Source: Megaustenia siamemsis (lineage: Eukaryota > Mollusca > Gastropoda > Stylommatophora > Ariophantidae). From it: a stretch of 64,000 nucleotides of DNA. The translations under genes were made by a program, and so were the position numbers. Positions 12,763-24,165 of this stretch are shown piece after piece; position 1 is the first letter of the stretch, and each line of letters begins with the position of its first letter. A model generated the notes under the pieces. It was not told where the DNA came from, made no database searches, and saw nothing but the letters and a program-made list of their open reading frames with translations. The stretch covers positions 65,475,666-65,539,665 of the forward strand of contig JAVIAB010000092.1 in assembly GCA_032433765.1 (NCBI GenBank), in the 5' to 3' direction.

Positions 12763-13560
12763 CTATGAGACGATTCTCAAGGGCGAACCGGCTACGATTG
12801 CTGGATTGAGATGAGACAAGGTTAATAACTTGTAAGGGTGGCCTGGTGAATTAAAATGAGACGACACCAGACTGCCAGTCTTCGGCTCAACATTACGAAG
12901 ATGCTTACAGTAACTCAGGCTTCGTCCAGACACGCCCACATACGTCATCTAGCAATGCTGACATATTATGGTGTAAATGATATTCCGTGATACGCATGTA
13001 AACCCCTCCTTGATATCAAATCGCCCATTGGGGAACAGAACGGAATCGGTACAAAGCACGTGATCAAGGTGCTGCAGACTCGGCGTCCACACAGAACGAT
13101 GCCTAGGTATTTGTGGTTGAGTGGGAGGGAGGCGGCTCTAGACAAGAATGTTTCTCAGGCTCCTGTCGTGTTTGAAGGAGACCAAATGAGGATTACAGAA
13201 AAGTAGGCGGGTGGTTGGATCAGAGTGGAGAATAGAGCAGTACCGGTTAAAGATCCTCACTGCAGCCATATTGTGAGTGTGGTTGCGGGTTAAAATAGTC
13301 CTATCAGATGAACTGCGGGTGGATGGGATGAGTGCCACCGGACAAGAAATGCTGAGAGCTCATTGGAAGGCAGATTGGAGACCGCATTCAGGATAGAGAC
13401 GACGCCTACAGAAACTTAACATCATGTGGACCTGTTGAGAAAATCTCTATAATCCTGGCAGATACGACAAAGTCGTACCAATTCTGAAAATGACATAGAA
13501 CCTCTGCAGTGAGCTGGATGAGACGAGGTGTAGAGAAGATAAAATATATCTATATGGATA
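12763..13560 (-). mobile_element. Penelope-like element C-terminal fragment with GIY-YIG endonuclease
   Basis: Minus strand: VALIPSTRSSSDRTILTRN, FNRYCSILHSDPTTRLLFC, NPHLVSFKHDRSLRNILV, then after a stop a decayed cysteine region (ICQHC), MTYVGVSGRSLSYCKHLRN (the TYVG half of GIY-YIG, followed by the GRSL and HLRN helix) and VSSHFNSPGHPYKL. Order and motifs are those of the region downstream of the reverse transcriptase in Penelope-like elements. At least two stops; no RT domain in this copy. GC content is higher than the surroundings. Confidence 0.78.
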
Positions 13561-13643
13561 CGTGTTTATGTAAATAAAGTATGTTACACCAGAACGGATT
13601 TTTCCTTTTGATATTTTTCTAGTACTATAGTATTATATGTATA

Positions 13644-13676
<33 letters not shown>

Positions 13677-13859
13677 CTTTCACTAATCTGACATTCTCTC
13701 ATTACACTGACACACTTTTATTACTATTATATTTTTCACTTCCGTCTCTCTCTCTCTCTCTCTCTCCCTGTCTCTTTCGTCTTTTTTCACTTTCTCTTGT
13801 ACCCGTCATGGTGTCGAGGGAGATAATAAGTTCTGGTTCTCGCTATTTTGACTTCATTC

Positions 13860-14660
13860 ATTTTCAACTGATGTTGTTGTAGCGCTTCTTTCATGTTGTC
13901 CATCTTACTCTGGGTTGGCCTTTGGCTCTTCTCTCTTCTCCTCTTTCAATATATTCTCTGTATGGTAAGGAATCGCATGTCATTCTTTCTAGATTGGCAA
14001 AGTAGTTTAATTTTTGTTTCTGTATGTAGCTTAATGTTGGTTCAATGCCTACATTTTCTCTTATAATATCATTTCTGATTCCACCTTTTCTAGTCACGCC
14101 TAGCGCTCTTCTCAGACATCTTATGTCTGGGCCGACAAGGTTTCTTTTATGCTTCGTCGTAAGTGACAATGTTTGGCAGTGGTGGCACAATGTGGGAATG
14201 AATGTACTTTGTAAAAAATGTTTCTTGGTGGTAATGAGTATTGTTTTGTGCTTAAATATAAGGTTTATTCCCAATATGTGGTTATTCCCAATATGTGGTT
14301 TGCCTTGTTGAGTCATATGTCTGTTCCACTGTCGATTTTACCATCTTCAGAGAATGTTGTTCCTAGAGATTTCAAGTTTTTTACTTACTTTATAACTTGG
14401 TGTTCTATAGCTATGTTTAATTTCTTCCTTTATCTTCCTGTTGATACAATTTGTTTTTGTTCAGTGCTTATTTCATGTTATTCATTTTACATTATTTAAT
14501 CAAGGAGAGCAGATGTTGTTGAAGTTCTGTTTCTTCTAAAACTATTAGGGCCTGGTCGTCAGAGCAGGTCATTTATATTTTCACGCTGTGATTTGATATC
14601 TGTGCATATTTTAAGGATGTAAGTGATAAACAAGAGTGGACAAATGTGTTCTACAACAAT
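13860..14660 (-). mobile_element. LINE fragment: RT catalytic remnant to 3' end
   Basis: Minus strand, in order: LLCSDDQALIVLEETELQQ (about 14580-14510), a decayed form of the reverse transcriptase YADD motif; then CHHCQTLSLTTKHKRNLVG, DIRCLRRALGVTRKGGIRN, ENVGIEPTLSYIQKQKLNY and GQPRVRWTT to about 13890. The thumb and C-terminal region relate to the tail at 8111-8462 but form another subfamily. Frameshifts and stops throughout. Confidence 0.75.
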
Positions 14661-14739
14661 GGTAACCGGTGAACACATTTTCTTTTTCACTATGGTGAAA
14701 ATGTTGCTCTACATTTTAAATTATTTTAACATTCTTTCC

Positions 14740-14931
14740 TTACTCTGACATTTTTCCCTTCATTGGCATTATTTCCTTTGTTAACATTATTTCCTTATTG
14801 AACGTTATTTTATTTCCTTCATGACACTCATTACTCTGACATTTTTCCCTTCATTGGCATTATTTCCTTTTTTAACATTATTTCCTTATTGAACGTTATT
14901 TTATTTCCTTCTTTGACACTCATTACTCTGA
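14740..14931 (+). repeat. Two-copy tandem duplication, about 91-bp unit
   Basis: Unit ttactctgacatttttccct ... ttatttccttcatgacactca, repeated with a few differences. Confidence 0.85.
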
Positions 14932-15159
14932 CATCCATGAAAAAAAGCTGCATCGTAAAAAGGCAGCACTTGATGATACTACCAATTGAGAATGTAGAAT
15001 ACTCAGTTTTATTGGATACAAAATGTGCGGTAGATCCCACCGGTGGTTATCTGCCCGGGTGTATCTTTTTTTCTCTTTTTGTGGTTCATCCGATGACTAC
15101 TAAAGAAATGGAGTTCTCTTCGATATTCTTCTTTATTAAAGACGTTAAGTGAGTGTCGG

Positions 15160-15345
15160 TGCTTAATGCTGTGGTTTATTTGCGGCTTTCGGCCCAACAC
15201 ATCCGACTTAATCATAGCATTTTTGAATACTTGGTTGCCTTTCCTCTCGATCCCTATTCGCTTGGCAAGACTAGCCTGGTTAGCCTCTTTCTAGAGGCAC
15301 TACGAAGATGCGGAGTAGGGTATGGAATATTCTGGTTCATCGATC
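15160..15345 (-). repeat. Dispersed repeat of unknown family, copy 1
   Basis: Minus-strand frame LAKRIGIERKGNQVFKNAM, IKSDVLGRKPQINHSIKHR. It aligns by eye to copy 2 at 56025-56200 in DNA and protein. The frame continues to about 15009 as RRELHFFSSHRMNHKKRKK. Confidence 0.6.
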
Positions 15346-15734
15346 CTGACTCAAGCTAACATCTATGAGTCGCTGATAACTTCCAGCTCTGTTGCTTTCA
15401 TGTCATCTTACCACGGACGTCTGTCCTTCCTTGTTTGCAATCATGTGCCTATTTTTAAACAATCCCTTTTTCTCTGCTGAGTCGTGTACTACGTATTTCG
15501 AATCTTCGCATTACGTACGGAAGGCAATCATCTAATTACTTTGCTAATGCGTCAACAAAAAACTATTGATATATCTATCCACTCTTCTGGTGTCTAATTA
15601 AATATTGACTATTCTCTATTACTTTTACATCCACCCACTACTTTTACATGCACCCACGACATTGACATCCACTCACTACTTTGACATCCACTATTACATT
15701 GAAATCCACTCACTACTTTGTTATCCACCATTCA

Positions 15735-15945
15735 TTATCATTTTGTGCCGTCTCCACAATGAAGATTGGCTACCATGGAGAGGCATTTCACTTTGTTTTG
15801 TTTTACTGAGTACGCCTAGCAGATTCTCCTATCCTACAATATTGCTCAACCATTTTAGTCTCTATCTTCCTCTGCCTCGTTTACCGTATACTTTCCCTAC
15901 CAATATGACTTGACTTTCAGTAAGTTATTTTCACTTATATGTGTC
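15735..15945 (-). mobile_element. Diverged LINE 3' tail (family of 6965-9890)
   Basis: Plus tgtgccgtctccacaatgaa, gattggctaccatggagagg, ctctgcctcgtttaccgtat, ttgactttcagtaagttatt. The microsatellite tail has decayed to cattatcatt. A degenerate 20-30 bp catccactcactactttgac repeat (15632-15727) abuts it. Confidence 0.7.
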
Positions 15946-16313
15946 ATAAAATGACACTATTTCCTTCGAATTGTATTAACTCTTAAAGACCGTAGTTTTT
16001 CTACCCAGTCACTACTGTTTTGCCATACTGTGTTCTGCCTGTGCGGCGAGGGACCTGTGCAAACGGCTAGAAAAATGGATTAACATGCAAAATTCAGTTC
16101 CTAGTCTCTAGTGAATTCGTCAGAGGTAAAAGCTAGAACGGAAAAAATACAACTCTTTCATAATCAATATCTAAGGTGTGCTGTGACAATATACTTATGG
16201 ATACAACATTTCAAACGTTTTATACAGTTTTCTCCTAATGAATAGTTTGACTTACACGAATCTACACTACAACATACAGTGATGCTACTTTACACAAGAA
16301 CATGTACCATATT

Positions 16314-16532
16314 GGGAGCCGCGATAGCTCAGCGGTTAGTGAACTGGACTACAAAGGACATGAGGTAGGGTTCGATCCCAACCGACGGCATCCGGTTCAC
16401 CCAGCCTTTAACGGGCGTAATACCGACCACATTACCCCAAATTCATGTGCCGAAGGTCTGTAAAAATGTATGGTCACTAACACCATATTCCCTATACACC
16501 ACTTGGCGTGACGGGGGTACTTTACTTTTTTT
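16314..16532 (+). mobile_element. SINE-A copy 3, with internal deletion
   Basis: Head complete (gggagccgcgatagctcagc ... gggttcgatccca). About 40 bp of the body after ttcacccagcctttaacggg is missing, so the sequence passes directly to gcgtaataccgaccacatta. Perfect 12-bp TSD atgtaccatatt at 16302-16313 and 16533-16544. Confidence 0.92.
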
Positions 16533-16899
16533 ATGTACCATATTATCTCTAACAACTTCCAGTTAGCCAAAATGACCAAACAATGCACATCAGTTACCTT
16601 CTTGCTTGTTATATTGTGTTAGTACATAATTTGTGCTATTTAGCTCGCTATTTTTCATTAACTTGAAATTTAATTCAATGAAACGAATTATTCTAAATTT
16701 GCGTAATTTATTATAATTAAAACGTGTATGGAAACATTACAAAGGTGTTAATGTGAATTTCAATATTTGATTTGATATTATGTGCTTTAGAAATGGAGAT
16801 TTTAGTCCTCGGAATAATTATAAATTACTTTTCAAATTGCATCATACTTTTGCAATAGAGTGGATTCACTATTCTATAATCCACTCAATCTATAAACTG

Positions 16900-17130
16900 A
16901 TATTTATTCTGATACTTTCATGATTATGTTGTTGTATATAGAGAATGCATGGAAGAGAAAAGACTTATGAAAAAAAGATGGAACCCGTGGATCAGTGGAC
17001 CTGACTTGTTCGTTCTGTGGCCGAGAATGTTTGCCGAACATTGGTAGAATCAGCCACGAGAGAAGCTGTTCAACAAAAACAAAACCTCCAAAAAAGATAA
17101 AATACGCAATAGCCTCCACTATACCGTCTG
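16900..17130 (+). mobile_element. LINE C-terminal zinc-finger-like fragment
   Basis: Open frame with DLTCSFCGRECLPNIGRIS followed by HERSC, a C-x2-C ... H-x4-C arrangement of the kind found at the C-terminus of some LINE reverse transcriptases (family memory). It ends in a stop after about 15 more codons; the 17-bp array begins about 30 bp later. No RT motif is present in this copy. Confidence 0.5.
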
Positions 17131-17157
17131 TCTGACAAGACGAAAAGAGCCATACAT

Positions 17158-18278
17158 ATGTAGAGAGTATATAGGTGTAGAGGGTATATAGGTGTAGAGA
17201 GTATATAGGTGTAGAGAGTATATAGGTGTAGAGAGTATATAGATGTAGAGAGTATATAGATGTAGAGAGTATATAGATGTAGAGAGTATATAGGTGTAGA
17301 GAGTATATAGATGTAGAGAGTATATAGATGTAGAGAGTATATAGATGTAAAGAGTATATAGGTGTATAGAGTATATAGATGTAGAGAGTATATAGATGTA
17401 GAGAGTATATAGGTCTAGAGAGTATATAGATGTAGAGAGTATATAGATGTAGAGAGTATATAGATGTAGAGAGTATATAGGTGTATAGAGTATATAGGTG
17501 TAGAGAGTATATAGATGTAGAGAGTATATAGGTGTAGAGAGTATATAGATGTAGAGAGTATATAGGTGTAGAGAGTATATAGATGTAGAGAGTATATAGA
17601 TGTAGAGAGTATATAGGTGTATAGAGTATATAGGTGTAGAGAGTATATAGATGTAGAGAGTATATAGGTGTAGAGAGTATATAGATGTAGAGAGTATATA
17701 GGTATAGAGAGTATATAGATATAGAGAGTATATAGATGTAGAGAGTATATAGATGTAGAGAGTATATAGGTCTAGAGAGTATATAGATGTAGAGAGTATA
17801 TAGATGTAGAGAGTATATAGATGTAGAGAGTATATAGGTGTATAGAGTATATAGGTGTAGAGAGTATATAGATGTAGAGAGTATATAGGTGTAGAGAGTA
17901 TATAGTATATAGATGTAGAGAGTATATAGGTGTAGAGAGTATATAGATGTAGAGAGTATATAGGTGTAGAGAGTATATAGATGTAGAGAGTATATAGGTG
18001 TATAGAGTATATAGGTGTAGAGAGTATATAGATGTAGAGAGTATATAGGTGTATAGAGTATATAGGTGTAGAGAGTATATAGATGTAGAGAGTATATAGG
18101 TGTATAGAGTATATAGGTGTAGAGAGTATATAGATGTAGAGAGTATAGGTGTAGAGAGTAAATAGGTGTATAGAGTATATAGGTGTAGAGAGTATATAGA
18201 TGTAGAGAGTATATAGGTGTATAGAGTATATAGATGTAGAGAGTATATAGGTGTAGAGAGTATATAGATGTAGAGGGA
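17158..18278 (+). repeat. 17-bp minisatellite, about 65 units
   Basis: Unit tagagagtatataggtg or ...agatg. Two main variants (ggtg/gatg) plus tgtatagagt form; their order repeats in blocks, suggesting larger duplications. Starts just after a LINE zinc-finger tail. Confidence 0.95.
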
Positions 18279-18279
18279 T

Positions 18280-18752
18280 AAGAGTTAAAGAACTAAATTG
18301 AAAATATAAAAGAAAATATCACAACAATTCTCAGAGTTATGTGTTAAAAGCTTAACTCTGACTATCGACCTCGGAAATGTACTTCCCTCAGTGGAGATGC
18401 CGTGTGGCATGTGGTTTCTATTCGAGGATTTGAAAATAGCTCAATTTCATAAAACTAGAACGAAATATGCAATCAACAATCTAACTATGCCAATATTTTA
18501 TTATTATTGAAACGTAAAACCTAGCAGATCCACGCAGAGAAATTATAGCCGGTGTGTATGTGTGCGTGAGTGGGAGTGTGTTTATGTGTATGTGAGAGTC
18601 TATTGTAGTCAGCGAGTACTATGTCTGCTGGCGTGGGTGGTCATGTTTCTCAAGAGCTTTTTTTTATATTTTTAATTGTTTATTAGTTCAACTGGTGACT
18701 TCCCACTGTGCCAATCTCTTACACACAAACACACACAAACACACACACATAG

Positions 18753-18800
<48 letters not shown>

Positions 18801-18905
18801 AAACGCATATTTACATATTCATACATATTTACATATACATACATATCACTGAAAAATATTTTACAAATACCTATTTCCTTTTACAGGAACAACAACAAAA
18901 TAGTT
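18280..18905. other. No gene recognised
   Basis: Unique AT-rich DNA, then short (CA)n and (TA)n runs (18721-18795) leading into the 43-bp array. Confidence 0.6.
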
Positions 18906-18908
18906 GTA

Positions 18909-19382
18909 GCATTACTTCTCGTGTGTTGTTACGTTTACTCACATTTATGTCGCATTACTTCTCGTGTGTTGTTACATTTACTCACATTTATGTCGCATTA
19001 CTTCTCGTGTGTTGTTACATTTACTCACATTTATGTCGCATTACTTCTCGTGTGTTGTTACATTTACTCACATTTATGTCGCATTACTTCTCGTGTGTTG
19101 TTACGTTTACTCACATTTATGTCGCATTACTTCTCGTGTGTTGTTACATTTACTCACATTTATGTCGCATTACTTCTCGTGTGTTGTTACGTTTACTCAC
19201 ATTTATGTCGCATTACTTCTCGTGTGTTGTTACGTTTACTCACATTTATGTCGCATTACTTCTCGTGTGTTGTTACGTTTACTCACATTTATGTCGCATT
19301 ACTTCTCGTGTGTTGTTACGTTTACTCACATTTATGTCGCATTACTTCTCGTGTGTTGTTACGTTTACTCACATTTATGTCG
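18909..19382 (+). repeat. 43-bp minisatellite, 11 units
   Basis: Unit gcattacttctcgtgtgttg ttacgtttactcacatttat gtc, nearly perfect; the only common variant is acgttt/acattt. As 43 is not a multiple of three, the same peptides appear in all three frames, which explains the three overlapping ORFs here. Confidence 0.97.
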
Positions 19383-19452
19383 ATCAGAATCGAACCCGAC
19401 CTCTTGTCATTTGTAATCCATTTCACAAACCACCTGAGCTATCGCGGCTCCC
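19383..19452 (-). mobile_element. SINE-A copy 4, head fragment only
   Basis: Only the tRNA-like head is left (atcgaacccgacctcttgtc ... gagctatcgcggctccc on plus). The body and tail are absent; the 43-bp minisatellite array 18909-19382 abuts the break. Confidence 0.8.
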
Positions 19453-19454
19453 TT

Positions 19455-21369
19455 TCATTTTGTGACATCACAACATTAATCATCACTCATCCATGAAAGA
19501 AAGACAACAAATTTAACAGGAACGGAACATTCAATGACAAGTAGTGTCATATCTATTTATTCAAAACAACTCAAATAAAAATAACAATTGTATTAATGAT
19601 TTAAAATAGAAATAAGTCACACTCAACACAGGTCACTTTGGATACATTTCTAATTTCTATATGCACAAATGTCTAAATCACTCATCTTCTAGACTCTTTT
19701 ATTGGCTTTTACATGTGCATCTGAAATTGTTATTTAATGTAAGGACACATAAAAGAAACGTATGTAAGTGATTATGTAAATATGTGTGTGTGTGTGTTTC
19801 ACAGCTGATTTTTTTTTTATCTCGAAGTGGCATTTTAGTTACAGTCTTGAACATTTATGGATGAAGAAGTCATCAGTCTAAAAATTTCCCCTTAATCTTA
19901 AAATTAATATTTTATGAAAGTGGTTTCATTTTCTGATACCAAACACAAAAATCAAAAATGTTAACTACAGTAAATATTTATGTATGTAAGATATTTTAGT
20001 AGTTAATACTCGTAACACAAAATTCACAGATTGACAGGTTTAACAGATTCGGGAAGCACAATCACTTTTTAACGCAAAACGTTTTTAAATCTGACGATAC
20101 AGCTTCAGTCAGTTAATCACTTCAAACGATAATAGAATAATTCTGTTTATTTTATTTTCATGGAAAGACACAAATGATCAATAAACTAAAGTATCATTGA
20201 CAAACAACTGTGATGTATGTATGTTTATATATATATATATATATATGTATGATGTGTGTGTGTGTGTGGGTGTGTATGTATGTATATGTAAATATGTTTA
20301 TGCATTTTCTTTCGTACGTTTCGTATAGTTATAGTATATTAATTTAATGACTATATATGTACAACTTTATGCATGCGAGTCTGTGTATATCACATATCCA
20401 ATTGCAAATACATGTATATCATGCGAGGGTGTATAATAAATGGCCATGACATCATGGCAGACGGCAAACAACTTTATTTGTCAATAATTTTTTTTTCATA
20501 ACCAAATATTGTATTAAACTTGGTGCTCCTTCACTGAACAATCTCTCTTAGTGCTCATTCTGCCAATATTGGATTGAAAAGAACCAGCCGCAGAACGAAC
20601 AACATGCATTCGTGTTGACAGGCCACATTAAATCTCCTTTCTCTTGAATCTTTCCTATTCTGATTTGAAGTTATCATAACAACCTCGAACACTGAGGTCA
20701 TGTGTGTGTGTTCTCCATCACCAGATTTTCCCTTTTGCTGATAGAGAATTCTTTCAAAGAAGACCTGCAAACATCTTTAGGACTTAGTACTTGTCTGCCC
20801 TTAGGTCTCACCCTACTATAATATGATAAGATTGTTAGAGATTGGTAGAGATAAGCTATTAGTATACGCCTCTGAACAGTCGACTTCATAGTCGCGTGTA
20901 TAAACAGTTCAAGATAGGCACCTCGGCCACATTTACATGTGGACATGCTCTTACACATACTTCAAGGCTTTATTTTATGTATTACACTGAAGAAAACCCA
21001 TTGGCTCGGATGGGTCACGTGTGAAGAATTAACGACAATCAAATTCCCAATCACTGTTTGTATCAGGAACTGTCTGTTTGTCTTTCGTTCACCTGAAGTA
21101 TGTTTATATCTGCAATATTTTTTGTGACAGTTTTACTTTTTTGTAGTTCTTGCAGATTCTCCTATAGTTTTGCCTGTAGAGTTGTATAACTATATTCTCA
21201 GGTTCCTAAGTGTTGTCATGATGAAAGATAGTTTATCACTATGTGAGACGGTGAAGTTAGTTGCTTTGTCCTACCATTTGATGTTCATTATTTTGGAAAG
21301 GCAAAGCGCACGAAAGCTGATAAACCGTCCCTCTTGCCCTGCATAGGTAGTCCTCGTTTCGGGTCCATG
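19455..21369. other. No gene recognised
   Basis: AT-rich sequence with (TG)n and (TA)n runs at 19783-19797 and 20225-20275. A gagggtgtataataaatggc stretch at 20424 resembles a mariner-type end, but no opposite end was found. Confidence 0.55.
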
Positions 21370-21371
21370 TA

Positions 21372-21712
21372 TAGGGTGTTTATAAAGTCTCACTACACTT
21401 GGTATCTAGGTCAATTTGAAAAAATGTTTATGACGTCATCACAATATGTGCTCAATGGTAAGTTCACTTGTTGCGACAGTTTTCTTAATGACTTGTCTGG
21501 ACTTTTAAGGATTCTGTCTTGGATATCTAAACATATTTCATCATTCACAGCAGGCCTACCAGATCGTGGAGCATCTTCCACATTTCCATTAGCAATAAAC
21601 TTATTCAACAAATTTCATTGACAGTGGGAGCACATATTGTGATGACGTCATAAACATTTTTTTTTCAAATTGACCTAGATACCAAGTGTAGTGAGACTTT
21701 ATAAACACCCTG
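21372..21712 (-). mobile_element. Mariner-like deletion derivative (MITE) with long TIRs
   Basis: TIRs of about 80 bp (agggtgtttataaagtctca ... gacgtcatcacaatatgtgc and its reverse complement) with TA on both sides (21370-21371 and 21713-21714). The internal minus-strand ORF 21411-21611 has NKFIANGNVEDAPRSGRPA and IQDRILKSPDKSLRKLSQQ: a helix-turn-helix DNA-binding start of an IS630/Tc1/mariner transposase. The DDE catalytic domain is deleted, so it would need a transposase supplied elsewhere. Confidence 0.88.
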
Positions 21713-21984
21713 TATAAGTATGCTACACATACACACATGCAGGAACGCACACATGCACACAAACACACGGACGCACACACTCAGGCACACACACATACAC
21801 ACACGTCGTTGTCGTCGTCAAGAACGGAACCTTCTAAGGAAGATCATACTGTCTCTCCACAACTTCCTGTCTCTATATTTACTTATTAGTTTTGCTCTTG
21901 ACTTCCTACTACCCCATTCAATGTCAAACACAAATTGGCACAAAAATATGTGATGCTGTGCAAGGCCGATATAAACCTGGTTCA

Positions 21985-22345
21985 AACATATCACTGCTGT
22001 TTGTTTTAGCATTCAAATGCCAAATATCACTGCTGTTTGTTTTAGCATTCAAATGCCAAATATCACTGCCGTTTGTTTTAGCATTCATATGCCAAATATC
22101 ACTGCTGTTTGTTTTAACCTTAAAATGCCAAATATCACTGCTGTTTGTTTTAGCATTCATATGCCAAATATCACTGCTGTTTGTTTTAACCTTAAAATGC
22201 CAAATATCACTGCTGTTTGTTTTAGCATTCATATGCCAAATATCACTGCTGTTTGTTGTAGCATACAAATGCCAAATATCACAGCTGCTTGTATATTTGA
22301 CCTTAAAATGCCAAATATCACAGCTGCTTGTTTTAACCTTAAAGT
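21985..22345 (+). repeat. 36-bp minisatellite, about 10 units
   Basis: Unit caaatatcactgctgtttgt tttagcattcaaatgc. Alternating forms (agcattcat/aaccttaaa) show a 72-bp higher order in the middle. Open in both strands because 36 is a multiple of three. Confidence 0.95.
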
Positions 22346-22550
22346 TGCATTTTATTGTTAATCAAAATTGTTGCTATATTTATGAATGAAGATGTCCTGA
22401 TGAAATTAATTTCATTCTTTCTTGAGATTAATACTTTATTGGAGCAATTAACACTTAATAAAAACACTTAATTGCACAACAATATGGCATGATAGCTTCG
22501 TTAACTTGTATGCTTTTGACATTTAATGTTTCTAACAGAAACATTTCACA

Positions 22551-22770
22551 ACTGGACTACAAAGGACATGAGGTCGGGTTCGATCCTGATCGATGGCTTC
22601 CGGGTTCACCCAGCCTTAAATGGGTACCGGATATTTTCTGGAAAAGTAAAGCGACACGGATGTAATACCGACCATATTACCCCAAAAATCATGTGCCGAA
22701 GGTGCATAAAAACTATGGTCACTAACACCATATTCCCCATACGCCACTCGACGTGACGTCATTACTTTTA
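22551..22770 (+). mobile_element. SINE-A copy 5, 5'-truncated at AACTGGAC
   Basis: Starts at aactggactacaaaggacat, so the A box is missing. The B box (gggttcgatcctg), body and 3' end (cactcgacgtgacgtcatta) are present. I could not find a clean TSD. The 5' end coincides with those of copies 8 and 10. Confidence 0.85.
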
Positions 22771-22969
22771 ATAGCAGAACTATCCTCAAGTTATGATTGA
22801 GAACTACGAGCATTAGAAAGGCAACAAAGTATCACCAACAAACAATTGTGGAAGAAATAAATGTATTAACTTGGAATTGTATGGTAGCGCTATATTACAA
22901 TATTTGTGTTGTCCTTATTTAGTAAAGCTTCAGCATACACTCCCATGTTTCAACATTCAATGTCAAGTC

Positions 22970-23915
22970 TAACACCTCAATATCCTTTCTTCCTGCTAGC
23001 CTCTACCTCCCATTTGCCACAATATCATTTCTTCGTGCTAGCCTCTACCTCACATTTGTCACAATATCCTTTCTTCCTGCTAGCCTCTACCTCACATTTG
23101 TCACAATATCCATTCTTCCTGCTAGCCTCTACCTCACATTTGTCACAATATCATTTCTTCGTGCTAGCCTCTACCTCACATTTGTCACAATATGCTTTCT
23201 TCCTGCTAGCCTCTCCCTCTCATTTGTCACAATATGCTTTCTTACTGCTAGCCGCTCCCTCTCATTTGTCACAATATGCTTTCTTCCTGCTAGCCTCTAC
23301 CTCTCATTTGTCACAATATGCTTTCTTACTGCTAGCCTCTACATCACATTTGTCACAATATGCTTTCTTCGTGCTAGCCTCTACCTCACATTTGTCACAA
23401 TATGCTTTCTTCGTGCTAGCCTCTACCTCTCATTTGTCACAATATGCTTTCTTCGTGCTAGCCTCTACCTCACATTTGTCACAATATCCTTTCTTCCTGC
23501 TAGCCTCTACCTCTCATTTGTCACAATATGCTTTCTTACTGCTAGCCTCTACCTCACATTTGTCACAATATCATTTCTTACTGCTAGCCTCTACCTCACA
23601 TTTGTCACAATATGCTTTCTTCCTGCTAGCCTCTACCTCACATTTGTCACAATATGCTTTCTTCCTGCTAGCCTCTACCTCTCATTTGTCACAATATGCT
23701 TTCTTCCTGCTAGCCTCTACCTCTCATTTGTCACAATATTCTTTCTTACTGCTAGCCTCTACCTCACATTTGTCACAATATGCTTTCTTCCTGCTAGCCT
23801 CTACCTCTCATTTGCCACAATATGATTTCTTCCTGCTAGCCTCTACCTCACATTTGTCACAATATGCTTTCTTCCTGCTAGCCTCTACCTCACATTTGTC
23901 ACAAAATCCTTTCTT
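22970..23915 (+). repeat. 42-bp minisatellite, about 22 units
   Basis: Unit cacaatatgctttcttcctg ctagcctctacctcacattt gt, read as SQYAFFLLASTSHL in the 340-codon ORF 22906-23928. Differences between units are mostly amino-acid changing (gct/cct/cat/gat; ttc/tta; ctg/gtg), which argues against selection on the protein. Confidence 0.95.
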
Positions 23916-23917
23916 GT

Positions 23918-24165
23918 TACCATGTTAGCCTTGGTCTGCCTTTGCCTCTTTTACCTTGTCTTTTCCCTTCCAATATCACTTTTATAAGGCTGTTGTGTCT
24001 TTTAACATTACCCAACAATTTCATTTGTCTTGCTCTAATTGTATTTAGTAGTTCTCTTTTCATTTTTAGTTGTTTTAAAACGCCATCGTTTGTTTTCTTA
24101 ACTTTCCATAAATTCTACCTATTCTTCTATAAATCCACATTTCAAAGCTTCAATTTTCTGTATAT
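23918..24165 (-). mobile_element. LINE 3' region missing its last about 110 bp
   Basis: Starts in ccatgttagccttggtctgc and follows the 7080-7330 sequence to ccacatttcaaagcttc. The terminal part with the (ATG)n tail is absent; the 42-bp array 22970-23915 occupies that side. Confidence 0.78.

Noticed and set aside
18695..19496. Three overlapping ORFs sharing peptides
   Set aside because: A 43-bp array passes through all three frames. The same peptides in each frame show it is not coding.
20424..20560. Possible mariner-type end (gagggtgtataataaatggc)
   Set aside because: No inverted partner end or TA-flanked boundary found.
21924..22389. ORFs on both strands
   Set aside because: 36-bp minisatellite translation.
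22906..23928. 340-codon ORF with SQYAFFLLASTSHL repeats
   Set aside because: 42-bp minisatellite with a period divisible by three. Unit differences change amino acids freely, and there is no signal peptide or unique domain.
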